Part shown: positions 9,184 to 17,492 of the stretch, piece by piece
How the letters are laid out: each line of letters opens with the position of its first letter
Numbering within the stretch: position 1 is the first letter of the stretch
Assembly: GCA_963760985.1 (NCBI GenBank)
Contig: CAVXFM010000009.1
Coordinates: 104,090-168,089 of the forward strand
DNA length: 64,000 bases
Direction: 5' to 3'
Origin: JACRDG01 sp963760985
GTDB lineage: Bacteria; Desulfobacterota; Desulfomonilia; Desulfomonilales; Desulfomonilaceae
Position numbers and translations under genes: made by a program
Notes under the pieces: model-generated
What the model was told of the DNA's origin: nothing
What the model saw: only the letters and a program-made list of their open reading frames with translations
Database searches by the model: none

Positions 9184-9915
9184 TTACGCAGAGGATCTCC
9201 GAGAGAAGCACCCTGTGTTGCCGCAGTGATGACAGGGATTGTAGGGCAACTCGACTGATGAAACTCCCGGGGCAAGCCCAAACACGCCGGATACGGATTT
9301 CCTCGGGGTCATCAATGCACAGGTTGACAGCGATACGCCGATCGATTTTGCATTGACGAGACGAAACAGCGTGATCTGTTCACGAATGGACCAATCACAA
9401 TAGCCTGGGGAGAATCGCATGGTGGTACCATAGCTCAGAGCCTGCGCATGCTGATCCGCACCTTGGTGGAAGCGCTCTACCGAGTTCTCCGCTGCTGCGG
9501 ACCCGATCGCGTCGACCACACATGCGTCGGACACCTTCCGTTCTTCGGTGAGGCCATTGATCTGTTCTTCGATTGACTTTCCTACGGTCCCGATGAAGCA
9601 CACCAGGTACTCACAGTTCGATACTGCCCGAGCCAATTTCTCGCTGCGAAGCGTAGCCCCGTTTTCGAGCCGAACCGTGCGGCCGTCCAAATCGCTAATC
9701 CGGTGCGTGGAAAAGACCAGTCGAGGGCTGAGTACGGATGCAAGCGACTCGGTCCAGCGTGCAACCCTTTTCTGGGTTCCGCGCGTGGTTTTCCCTTTGG
9801 TGCCCCCCCCTAATAACCGGACTATCTCTGCACCAGGGAAACGTGGGCGGTGGTAGAGAACCTGATTCTTCGCAGACAAGAGCCACTTCAGGGAGGCACT
9901 GGATTGTTCGATCAA
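9184..9915 (-). CDS. methionine synthase (B12) activation-domain-like protein
   Basis: A 243-residue protein starting at TTG 9915 after AAAGGAG. It carries hallmarks of the Met_synt_B12 domain: a GTVGKSIEEQ-type segment, DAIGSAAAE, then RFSPGYCDWSIREQ (near residue 178) and KSVSGVFGL. The C-terminus has a cysteine cluster CHHCGNTGC not found in MetH itself. In MetH this domain presents SAM to the oxidised corrinoid during reductive reactivation. As a stand-alone gene heading a corrinoid methyltransferase operon it is a good candidate for a reactivation partner of the carrier, with the cysteines possibly binding metal or an Fe-S cluster. That role is inferred. Confidence 0.85.
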   Translation of the reverse strand: MIEQSSASLKWLLSAKNQVLYHRPRFPGAEIVRLLGGGTKGKTTRGTQKRVARWTESLASVLSPRLVFSTHRISDLDGRTVRLENGATLRSEKLARAVSNCEYLVCFIGTVGKSIEEQINGLTEERKVSDACVVDAIGSAAAENSVERFHQGADQHAQALSYGTTMRFSPGYCDWSIREQITLFRLVNAKSIGVSLSTCALMTPRKSVSGVFGLAPGVSSVELPYNPCHHCGNTGCFSRRSSA

Positions 9916-9991
9916 GATCTTCTCCTTTAATCCACGCTAAGGCTATGTTTCTGTTAACACTCTCTCAGGTGCGATGTTTGCTATTGAAAGT

Positions 9992-10019
9992 ATTCTAGCA
10001 CAACAGATCCGTATGTCAA
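9992..10019 (-). promoter_or_regulatory. sigma70-like promoter of the methyl-transfer operon
   Basis: On the minus strand TTGACA (10019-10014) and TAGAAT (9997-9992) are separated by 16 bases, a near-consensus promoter. Transcription would start around 9985, leaving a leader of about 70 bases before the first gene at 9915. Confidence 0.65.
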
Positions 10020-10041
10020 ATTGTTCTTGAACGGATCGTGT

Positions 10042-10059
10042 GCAGGTCGCGTGACCTGC
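10042..10059. promoter_or_regulatory. palindrome upstream of the operon promoter (possible MarR operator)
   Basis: Perfect 7-bp inverted repeat GCAGGTC / GACCTGC around a 4-base centre, 22 bases upstream of the -35 box and between the MarR-type gene and the operon. No T-run follows on either strand, so a terminator is less likely than a protein-binding site. Confidence 0.45.
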
Positions 10060-10084
10060 CTATATATCACTTAATATCGGGGTG

Positions 10085-10619
10085 TTATGAGGTTTGATCG
10101 TCTAAGAGGGCAACCAACGTGGCCAGGCTTTCCACGATGGTCTTGGTTCTTTCCGCGGGTAATTTGTGCAATCCGTCAACCATTCGTCCGGACATGGGCA
10201 CAGGCGCGTCCTCAGCCAGGGTCAGCCCCCTCTGGGTGAGTTCTATGGTAACTACTCGCCGATCCAGTTGGCCTCTTTGGCGTGCAACCAAGCCCTTTTC
10301 TTCGAGCCTGTCCACAATGCCCGTCGCGGTCACTTGGATTGACCAGAATGTATTTTGCCAGTTTGGACGTGGGCAGAGGACCATATTCACGCAATGCCAG
10401 GAGACACGTCAGTTGCGGCTGGCTCACGGCATACTTCTTGTACAACTCTTTGTTGAAAATTTCATCGGCCTGTACGAGGCGTCTGAGATACCACACTATC
10501 CATCTGATGGAATCCTGGACGGCCTCTTCCATGAATTCCTGTGTGAACTCGTCTGCACTGACCGTAGGCACCGCCTCTGCCGGTACTGCATCGTAATTGG
10601 TTCTCTTTTTCGGGGCCAT
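10085..10619 (-). CDS. MarR-family transcriptional regulator, frameshifted
   Basis: The N-terminal part from ATG 10619 reads through a helical dimerisation region and the start of a winged helix (SQPQLTCLLALREYGPLPTSKLAKYILVNPS). The recognition helix and wing (VTATGIVDRLEEKGLVARQRG, then DRRVVTIELT) continue in another frame to 10085. The join falls around 10331-10342. Restored length is about 178 residues with a normal MarR fold. It is encoded on the same strand directly upstream of the corrinoid operon and is its most likely regulator. Whether the frameshift is real cannot be decided here. Confidence 0.8.
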
Positions 10620-10946
10620 AATGACTCTCGTGTGCGTTGCATGAGTGCTGCCGGCAGGTAAATTGGCCCGTCCCACACAGAAGCCGGCCGCGGCAACGAG
10701 GAATTCAGGGAATAACCAATCTGCGCCATGCCATGGGCTTCATTCTTATAGCTGGCAAATATCAAGCTGTCAATCGGGTTCAATCGGCCCGAAAATGCCC
10801 TGTGCTGGTGCGTTTTTCCCAGGCTGACCGGTCCGGACAGGACACGGCAATTGGAACCGTACTTGCCGGAGAATTGCCCGATTCTCCGGAGATTCTTCGA
10901 CCAGTTGAATTGTCTGTGTGACGCAACAGCCTTCTACTTCTGGGAG

Positions 10947-11120
10947 TCATTTTCGTGTGAACTCGGGATTCTTCGGCAGCCGTTTGATGTACAGGGGCTT
11001 TAAGTGGTTGTCAATGAACTGCTGGGCTCTCGCGGAGAGTTCAGCCTTCACCGCATCAGGCACCTTCGGCTTTTTCGGCCTCGGCGGGCAGTACACCCAT
11101 GTCTTGCGCGGCTTTGCCAC
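10947..11120 (-). CDS. small conserved protein, probably C-terminally truncated
   Basis: GTG at 11120 is preceded by a very good AAGGAGAG at 5 bases. The 57-residue product starts with a Lys/Arg-rich stretch, then WVYCPPRPKKPKVPDAVK and a helix, ending IKRLPKNPEFTRK. The CPPxPxKPKVP signature recalls a small uncharacterised protein family of Desulfobacterota-like bacteria that is usually about 120-140 residues long, as far as I recall. If so, this copy lost its C-terminal half or is frameshifted near 10950. It lies between the MarR-type gene and the SDR gene. Confidence 0.55.
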   Translation of the reverse strand: MAKPRKTWVYCPPRPKKPKVPDAVKAELSARAQQFIDNHLKPLYIKRLPKNPEFTRK

Positions 11121-11238
11121 AGTCGCTCTCCTTGACGAGAAGAGTGACCTACTTTATCACAAGGTCTTGAGGAGCAAAATGCTCATACGCGCCTGCGCAG
11201 GACTGGGAGAAAGAGATATTGGTTTGAGGGGGTTTCTC

Positions 11239-12006
11239 ATGGATTCGCAAATGAAAGTGGCTTTGGTGACTGGCGGCGGCCAAGGCATAGGCAAGGGTAT
11301 TGTCAAGCACTTGCTCGAAGCGGGTCTTGCCGTGGCAATAGGAGAAATTGACGGTGAAGCAGGCCGGGAGGCTGAAGAAGAGTTCCGTCCCCTGGGCCCG
11401 GTTCGGTTCTGCAAGACGGACGTAAGTGACGAGGACTCTGTGAAAAGTGCAGTAGGATTGACTGTGGAACATTTTGGCAGGCTTGACCTGCTCGTGAACA
11501 ATGCGGGCATAGCCCGCCCAGGGAATGCACCTGTACACGAGCTGTCCCTGGAGACATGGAACAGGGTGATCGGCACCAATCTCACAGGGATGTTCCTTTG
11601 TGTGAAGCACAGCGTTCCCCACTTACAAGCCACCAAGGGAGCCATAGTCAATATCGCTTCCACGAGAGCGATTCAGTCGGAGCCGCACACCGAGGCATAT
11701 TCGGCGTCCAAAGGAGGCGTGCTGGCACTCACCCATGCCTTGGCCCTGAGCCTTGGGCCGGACATTCGGGTCAACTGCATCAGCCCCGGCTGGATAGAGG
11801 TGAGCGCATGGAAGAAGGCTCATCGAGCCAGCAAGCCCGATCTCAGAGAAGTGGACCATGCGCAGCACCCTGCAGGACGCGTCGGCACACCCGAAGACAT
11901 CGCGGCTCTGGTTGGTTTCTTGGTTTCTGACAAAGCAGGATTCATCACAGGCCAGAATTTCGTCGTTGATGGCGGCATGACAAAGAAAATGATCTATGCG
12001 GAGTGA
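11239..12006 (+). CDS. short-chain dehydrogenase/reductase (SDR)
   Basis: A 255-residue classical SDR. The nucleotide-binding motif TGGGQGIGKG is near residue 11, NNAG near 87 and the catalytic YSASK near 150 after NIAS. It ends with the usual GQNFVVDGG motif. The start is ATG 11239 preceded by GAGGGG; ATG 11251 is an alternative. The frame is open further upstream, but that stretch overlaps the small minus-strand gene and is not SDR-like. It should be an NAD(P)-dependent alcohol or oxoacyl oxidoreductase; the substrate is unknown. It is the first gene of the plus-strand catabolic region. Confidence 0.88.
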   Translation: MDSQMKVALVTGGGQGIGKGIVKHLLEAGLAVAIGEIDGEAGREAEEEFRPLGPVRFCKTDVSDEDSVKSAVGLTVEHFGRLDLLVNNAGIARPGNAPVHELSLETWNRVIGTNLTGMFLCVKHSVPHLQATKGAIVNIASTRAIQSEPHTEAYSASKGGVLALTHALALSLGPDIRVNCISPGWIEVSAWKKAHRASKPDLREVDHAQHPAGRVGTPEDIAALVGFLVSDKAGFITGQNFVVDGGMTKKMIYAE

Positions 12007-12654
12007 GCCACAGGATCGGGCTCTTGCACAGAAATCTTCCCTATGGATGCCTCGAACGGCTCGGCATTGGGGCTGAAGCCTATGCGTACAGAGCACTAAG
12101 CTTCGTACCGATGCCCATGATGGTACGCTCTACATGCGGCAGCCTGGAGCTGCGATTTCAGGAACGCCTTGCGTCGCGCAACAGCATGCCCGTGGCGGCA
12201 AAGAGTTCTGCAAGAGCAAGGCACGTTGCGTAAACTGCGGAACATCCCAGAACGATGACCGCGGCACGTATTGCTCTCTTTCCTCGCGGTGAGCAATCGA
12301 AGCATGTGATGAGTATAGAAACCTCAGAACCCCGCCGACCCGCACACCGTACATTGTCCTTGACAGAGGCAACGACGGCCATGCATGATCGAAAAGGCAG
12401 GACAGGACCGCTTTCTTGATCAATTGCGTGACGGTTTTTCCTTTCCTGGGGTTTATGCACGAGAACTTTCGCAGGATAAGGGGACCTTGCCAAGGCCGTG
12501 GCGTCCTTCCTGACACTCTCGAAACTACCGCTGCTTCGCATGATTCCGCTTCATGGAGTAGCGGTAATGTCGTGCTCAACTTGGACCTCAAAACGAGAGG
12601 CCCTCAGATTCCTTCCGTTGCACGTCCGTGCACGGTGTCGGCCCGGAGGCTCTC
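12007..12654. other. intergenic stretch, no convincing gene
   Basis: No frame shows a ribosome binding site and a recognisable product. A minus-strand segment around 12160-12300 would encode a short hydrophobic helix (AAVIVLGCSAVYATCLALAEL), which may be a decayed membrane-protein fragment, but nothing supports its expression. Confidence 0.4.
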
Positions 12655-14073
12655 TTGGATTATCGTCGCGTAAAGTCGCTCTTTCTTTCTCCTCGGTCCG
12701 TCGTGTTTATCGGAGCCCCGCGCAGGAGCGGTTCAGGTGCCCTCAACCCCATAGATAACCTCAGGAATTGGGGGTACGGGGGACGCATTGCGGTGGTGCA
12801 TCCTCATGCACACGACATAGCCGGTTTGCCGGTAGCTCGATCAGTGTCCGATCTGAGCGGTCCTATTGACCTGGCAATCATTTCGACTCCCAGGGAGACC
12901 GTTCCCGGCATTATCAGGGAATGTGGTAGCGTGGGCATCGAGGCCGCGGTGGTGGTGGTTCAGGGGTTCGCTGAAGCGGATCCGAGGGGCGAACAGCTCC
13001 AAAAGCAAATGCTCCATGAGGCAAAGGCGGTCGGATTACACATTCTCGGGCCTAATACCCTCGGCGTCTCCAATGCGTTCCATCGATTCAATTCCTCGTT
13101 CATGCCCCTGGATCGGCTTGAAGTCCCCGTAGGGCTCATCTGCCAGTCCGGCGTGTTTTTTGTGGGCGCACACCAGCTCATCGGCGGCATGGGAATAGGC
13201 GTGGACGTGGGCAACGGCTGTGATGTCGATACGGTTCACGTGCTGGAATGGCTCGGCGAGGACGAGCGCCTGCGGGTAATCGCCATCCACGCGGAGGAGA
13301 TCCCGCGGGGAGCTGATTTCCTGGAAGTGGCCGAAAGAGTCTCTCGCCGAATACCTGTGGTAGTTTTGAAGACAGGCCGATCGCAGGAGGGAGCGAGGGC
13401 GGCAGCGTCTCACAGCGGTTCCATGGCGGGAGAGGATCGCATTGTGGACGCAGCACTCAGGAAAGCCGGAGTGATCCGCGTCGATGAGACTCAAGATCAG
13501 CTCGATTTGGTTCGAGGATTCGTCAGGCTTCCGCCAATGAGAGGTCGCCGCGTGGCGGTGGTCACCCTGACAGGCGCAGGAGGCATCATCCTGCTTGATG
13601 CCATGGAGAGACACGGCCTCAAACCGTCGGAATTTGCCGAAAGCACCCTCACCCGCATTCAGGGCCTGTCACCGGGCTGGATGAGTCTCTCCAATCCTGT
13701 GGACATTTGGCCGGCAGTGATGAAACACGGGATGCGAGAAGCGTATGCAACTGCGCTGAGAGATGTCCTGTCGGATAGCAGCGTCGACGCGGTTCTCTGT
13801 GTTGCACTGGGGCTGGACGCGGCGGAGCAGCAGCACCTGGGCGCAGAGGCAGTGATTCAGGAGTTGTCCGAAAAATTCGACAAACCGATAGTGGTCTGGT
13901 GCTACGGACCCAGGGCGCACGAGGCTTCCGCAAGTCTGGAAGAGCATGGCCGAGCCCTGGCAGTGCCCAGTCTGGAAAGGGGAACCAGGCTATTGGCTGC
14001 GATGGCTCGATACCAGGCATGGAAGGATCTTTCCGGCCGCGTCCCGGTCCGGGAGGATTTCGCTACCTCGTAA
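12655..14073 (+). CDS. NDP-forming acyl-CoA ligase, alpha-type subunit
   Basis: About 472 residues with a CoA-binding Rossmann domain (SVVFIGAPRRSGSGA near residue 12), a succinyl-CoA-ligase-like domain (CQSGVFF, GNGCDVD) and the phosphohistidine motif SHSGSMAG near residue 255. It then has a second flavodoxin-like domain with TGAGGIILLDAME. This is the alpha part of ADP-forming acetyl-CoA synthetases; no ATP-grasp beta domain is fused or adjacent. I prefer TTG 12655, 5 bases after GGAGG; an in-frame GTG at 12628 is the alternative. It would interconvert an acid plus ATP and CoA with an acyl-CoA. The missing beta partner must be encoded elsewhere. Confidence 0.85.
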   Translation: MDYRRVKSLFLSPRSVVFIGAPRRSGSGALNPIDNLRNWGYGGRIAVVHPHAHDIAGLPVARSVSDLSGPIDLAIISTPRETVPGIIRECGSVGIEAAVVVVQGFAEADPRGEQLQKQMLHEAKAVGLHILGPNTLGVSNAFHRFNSSFMPLDRLEVPVGLICQSGVFFVGAHQLIGGMGIGVDVGNGCDVDTVHVLEWLGEDERLRVIAIHAEEIPRGADFLEVAERVSRRIPVVVLKTGRSQEGARAAASHSGSMAGEDRIVDAALRKAGVIRVDETQDQLDLVRGFVRLPPMRGRRVAVVTLTGAGGIILLDAMERHGLKPSEFAESTLTRIQGLSPGWMSLSNPVDIWPAVMKHGMREAYATALRDVLSDSSVDAVLCVALGLDAAEQQHLGAEAVIQELSEKFDKPIVVWCYGPRAHEASASLEEHGRALAVPSLERGTRLLAAMARYQAWKDLSGRVPVREDFATS

Positions 14074-14312
14074 GTTGGGTGCAGTCCAGCCTGGCCACCC
14101 CGGGATTCTTTGCGTAACCCCAGTCACGGCCGCTATCGCGTTACTCTGGGCTTCCCACAACCATTTCGGAACAACTGCCTGGCTCCCAAAGGTGGAGCCA
14201 AGAGAGTCTTGACCTTCCGCGACGTCAAGGAGTACAAAGCGATTGACGCTGACGACGATGGCAGCGGAATGTCATGATTACCCATCAACAGTGAAGCAAG
14301 GGAGACAAACTC

Positions 14313-14799
14313 ATGGCCGAGTACCGACATCTTGGAGGGAAAGAGAATCCTTGTGGTGGATGACGAGCCTGACGTGCTCGAAACAGTCAAGGAAGGGCTG
14401 GAACGGTGCCAGGTCATTACAGCCGGCGAATTTTCGCAGGCCCTCGATCTCATCGATCGAGAGTCGTTTGACCTGGTAATACTCGATATTATGGGAGTGC
14501 GGGGCTTTGAACTGCTGGAGGCTTGCCGTCGACGCGGTCTTCCCGCAGCGATGCTCACCGCGAAAGCCATAAACGTGGAGAGTCTGAACCGCTCTATCAA
14601 GGGTGGCGCCCTCTCATTCCTCCCCAAAGAGGAACTGGGCAGACTTGACGAGCTCGTTGCCGAGATTCTCCAAGAACTGTCCGAAGGAAGACGCCATTGG
14701 ACACGTCTATTCGCGAGATTGGGGCCCTATTTTAAGGAGAAGCTGGGGGTCGTCTGGGCTGACCTGGAAAGGCCACCGGACGGACCGCCCTTGTGTTGA
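14313..14799 (+). CDS. single-domain response regulator receiver protein, frameshift near start
   Basis: The receiver domain starts KRILVVDDEPDVLET, with the phosphoacceptor Asp in VILDI, a Thr in MLTAKA and the conserved Lys in FLPKEE. There is no output domain, only a helical tail of about 35 residues. ATG 14313, with AGGGAG 9 bases upstream, reads MAEY and then loses frame. Dropping one C near 14325 continues as DILEGKRILV. Without that repair the only start is TTG 14332, which lacks its own ribosome site. No histidine kinase lies nearby. Confidence 0.75.
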
Positions 14800-14968
14800 G
14801 TTGCCAGAGGAAACAAGGGACCGACGCGTGTCGGAACGTTTCGCAGGACACACGCACGTATTCCGCTCCCCTGATCAAGGATTGACCTAGACGCGAGCAA
14901 CGATTCGTAGTGCAGTACCTAGGCTCCGCTGCTGCGATACAAACCCGAGCAGCGCACGAAAAAAGGGG

Positions 14969-15004
14969 TTGACACGGACCGTGCGATTGTATACAAAATA
15001 CAAT
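14969..15004 (+). promoter_or_regulatory. promoter with overlapping GntR/FCD operator
   Basis: TTGACA at 14969-14974 and TACAAA at 14992-14997 are spaced by 17 bases. An inverted repeat ATTGTAT (14986-14992) / ATACAAT (14998-15004) with a 5-base centre covers the -10 region. This resembles FadR/FCD-type GntR operators, so a bound regulator would block RNA polymerase. It lies about 50 bases upstream of the GntR gene, which suggests autorepression and control of the downstream TRAP operon. Confidence 0.65.
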
Positions 15005-15052
15005 ATTATCTCGTCATCGGTCCTCTTTCCAGCCGTCCAAGCGGGATTTTAC

Positions 15053-15736
15053 ATGACAAGGATTACCAAGATATCCCTCCCTGAAGAGGTAGCTCGCCGG
15101 ATCCGCCGCATGATCTGGGAAGGAGTGCTGAGGAAGGGCGACCGCATTATCGAGAACGACCTGTCCGAAACCCTGGGGGTAAGCCGAACTCCCCTCAGGG
15201 AAGCCCTCCGCTCTCTCACCGCCGAAGGCCTTGTCGAGATTCGCCCCCACCGGGGAGCGTACGTGGCAGAACCGTCCATGGACCAGATTCAGGACATGTT
15301 CGAGGTGATGAGCTTCCTCGAAGGGCTTTGTGCGAGGATCGCCACCGAGAAGGCATCCGATTCCCAGATTCGGGAACTTGAGAAACTTCATGAAAGGCTG
15401 GAACGTCACCACCTTGCCGGACAACCGGAAAAGTACCTGGAAGTGAATGAGAAATTTCATTCCCTCCTCCAGGACCTCGTCGGCAATCAAGCACTTAACG
15501 ATGTGATTAACGGACTGCGCAAGAAAATCCTTCTCTACAGGTATCGACAACTTTACCAACCCTATCGGTTTGAGGCCTCCATGAGTGAACACAGGGAGCT
15601 CATGGAGGCCATAAGGGAACGCCGCCCGGCAGACGCGGAACGCCTGATGAGAACCCACCTCACGAATCAGTGTGAAGCACTCAAGAATGCGTGTCGTGAG
15701 GACGCAGAGGACAGGGTAAGAACCACAGGCCCCTAA
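15053..15736 (+). CDS. GntR-family regulator with FCD ligand-binding domain
   Basis: A 227-residue protein. The N-terminal winged helix (residues about 10-75) contains LSETLGVSRTPLREALRSL and GLVEIRPHRGAYV. The C-terminal all-helical FCD domain carries metal/ligand residues including the His of EKFHSLL, the His of MSEHRELMEAI and the His of MRTHL. I use ATG 15053; the ribosome site is weak (GCGGGA). FCD regulators typically sense organic acids and repress their uptake and catabolism genes. Gene order with dctPQM and an acyl-CoA synthetase fits this, and an operator-like repeat covers its own promoter. Confidence 0.9.
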   Translation: MTRITKISLPEEVARRIRRMIWEGVLRKGDRIIENDLSETLGVSRTPLREALRSLTAEGLVEIRPHRGAYVAEPSMDQIQDMFEVMSFLEGLCARIATEKASDSQIRELEKLHERLERHHLAGQPEKYLEVNEKFHSLLQDLVGNQALNDVINGLRKKILLYRYRQLYQPYRFEASMSEHRELMEAIRERRPADAERLMRTHLTNQCEALKNACREDAEDRVRTTGP

Positions 15737-15787
15737 AACGTCACCAGTGTGACCTCAACGTCAAGCCAGCAACAAGGAGGAGGGAAA

Positions 15788-16810
15788 ATGATCTGCACAC
15801 GCCGGAACTTCAATGCAGCATGGGGGATTCTTGCCGCAGCAATCGCGATGGTGATGCTGCTCAGCCCCATGTCGTACGCGGGAATGAGACTAAAAATCTC
15901 TCACCAATTTGCCGAAGGTGACGTGAGAGACCAGCTTGCAAAGGCCTTTGTCGAGAAAGTCACCAAAAGACTGGGAAACCAGCTGGAATTCCGGATCTAT
16001 CCCGCGAGTTCTCTGTTCAAGCCCAAGGAACAGTGGGACGCGTTGCGACAGGGAACTCTTGACTTCACCGTATTTCCCCTGGATTACGCTGCAGGAAAGG
16101 TCCCGGAACTTTCGATCACGTTGCTTCCCTGCTCCGTGATGAGTCTCAAGCAGGCGATGAGCTGGCAACAAAAACCCATTGGGAAACGGATTTCCAAGAT
16201 CCTCGAAACCAACGGTGTCAAGGACATCGTATGGGCTTGGCTCGACGGCGGAATAGGCAGTTCGGTTCGCCAGGTAAAACTCCCGGAGGATGCCAAAGGA
16301 CTCAAGCTCAGGGCTGCGGGAAAGAAATTCGAATTCATGTTCATGCAGGCCGGGGCGTCGATCACCAGCATGCCTTCTTCTGAGATCTACCACGCGCTTT
16401 CCACCGGCGTGCTCAACACATGCCTCACGTCATCGTCATCGTTTGTGTCGTACAGACTGTACGAACAGCTCAAGTTCATGAACGCTCCCAAGGACTATGC
16501 CATCTGGTTCATGGCCGAACCGCTGTTGATTTCCATGAAGACTTGGAAGAGGCTCACGCCGGAACAGCGCAAGGTCATCGAAGAGGTTGGAGCGGAACTC
16601 GAACGAGACTGGGTCATACCTCATTTTGCGAAGGACAGCGAGACCTTGGTCAAGGATTTTACCAAGGCAGGAGCCCAAATCCACTACATGACCAAGGAAG
16701 AATTCGGGGTGTGGCGCGATTTCGCGAAGAAAACCGCATGGAAGAACTACGAAGAAACAGTTCCTCATGGCAAGGAGATCCTGGATCTTGCCATTCAGGC
16801 CATGAAGTAG
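15788..16810 (+). CDS. dctP: TRAP transporter substrate-binding protein
   Basis: A 340-residue DctP-family protein. It starts at ATG 15788 after AAGGAGGAGGG. A signal peptide of about 33 residues (CTRRNFN, then a hydrophobic run ending SYAG) precedes the mature domain starting LKISHQF. Features of the family include QWDALRQGTLDFTVFP, GLKLRAAGKKFEF and the helix WKRLTPEQRKVIEEV. It is periplasmic and delivers a carboxylate-type ligand to DctQM. It lies 51 bases after the GntR gene and before a terminator-like hairpin, which would give more binding protein than membrane subunits. Confidence 0.93.
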   Translation: MICTRRNFNAAWGILAAAIAMVMLLSPMSYAGMRLKISHQFAEGDVRDQLAKAFVEKVTKRLGNQLEFRIYPASSLFKPKEQWDALRQGTLDFTVFPLDYAAGKVPELSITLLPCSVMSLKQAMSWQQKPIGKRISKILETNGVKDIVWAWLDGGIGSSVRQVKLPEDAKGLKLRAAGKKFEFMFMQAGASITSMPSSEIYHALSTGVLNTCLTSSSSFVSYRLYEQLKFMNAPKDYAIWFMAEPLLISMKTWKRLTPEQRKVIEEVGAELERDWVIPHFAKDSETLVKDFTKAGAQIHYMTKEEFGVWRDFAKKTAWKNYEETVPHGKEILDLAIQAMK

Positions 16811-16825
16811 AACCGCTTGTGAGCG

Positions 16826-16857
16826 GAAGCCCTGGACCTCTCTCCGGGGCTTCTTTT
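16826..16857 (+). terminator. hairpin plus T-run between dctP and dctQ (terminator or attenuator)
   Basis: Stem GAAGCCC / GGGCTTC, extendable by TGG / CCG to 10 pairs with an 8-base loop, followed by TTTT. It lies 15 bases after the dctP stop and 30 bases before dctQ, so it probably terminates only part of the transcripts. Confidence 0.65.
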
Positions 16858-16886
16858 CGGTTCCACTACATCGGAAGGGTGATCGC

Positions 16887-17492
16887 ATGGAAAACGCCAA
16901 CCAGGGATTCTGGCCCAGGCTTGAATATGTGGCAAAGCTGCTCAGTAAGATTACCGGCCTGTTGGGAGCGTTGAGCCTTTTGGGGGCAGCGTTGGTGACT
17001 ACGGAGGCGGTGCTGGTTCGCAAGCTCCTGGGATGGTCGACGATTTGGCAAATCGAGTTCTCGGTGTTTCTGCTCATGTTCGCGTGTTTTGTGGGCGCGG
17101 CATACGGTCAGTTCGGCCGTCATCACCTGAACATCGACATGCTCATCATTCATCTCAAGCCCAAAACCAGGGAAATAGTGCTCACTGCGGCGGACGCAGT
17201 AACCTGTCTTGTCTGCTTGGTAGTCGCGTACTATGCATGGCCCATGTGGTGGGAGGCGGTGGTGCGCAACGACCACAGTGAGTCGTTGTGGGGACCGCCC
17301 CTGTGGATTCCCTACCTATTCTTGCCATTGGGGCTCAGCCTTGTGTTTCTTCAATGTCTTGTCCAAGTGTACCGCAGGATAGAGTCGATCAAGCTGGGCA
17401 CGTTCGAAGAAACCATCATTCCTTCAGAACTGAAGGATATCGTAGTCAAAGAGCCTTCCGCGGCAAGAGACAAAGGAACCGGCCATGAGTGA
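16887..17492 (+). CDS. dctQ: TRAP transporter small permease
   Basis: A 201-residue membrane protein with four hydrophobic segments, starting ATG 16887 after GGAAGGG. Family features are the first helix (ITGLLGALSLLGAALVTTEAVLV), WSTIWQIEFSVFLLMFACFVGAAY, and the arginine/histidine cluster FGRHHLNIDML typical of DctQ. The charged tail overlaps the start of dctM by 8 bases, so the two are translationally coupled. Confidence 0.92.
   Translation: MENANQGFWPRLEYVAKLLSKITGLLGALSLLGAALVTTEAVLVRKLLGWSTIWQIEFSVFLLMFACFVGAAYGQFGRHHLNIDMLIIHLKPKTREIVLTAADAVTCLVCLVVAYYAWPMWWEAVVRNDHSESLWGPPLWIPYLFLPLGLSLVFLQCLVQVYRRIESIKLGTFEETIIPSELKDIVVKEPSAARDKGTGHE

Noticed and set aside
9916..9990. Cobalamin riboswitch in the leader of the corrinoid operon
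   Set aside because: The leader is only about 70 bases and lacks a B12-box-like conserved core, so it is too short for a cobalamin aptamer.
10918..11238. In-frame upstream extension of the SDR gene
   Set aside because: It does not resemble the SDR N-terminus and overlaps a better-supported minus-strand small gene; the Rossmann start at 11239 is the usual one.
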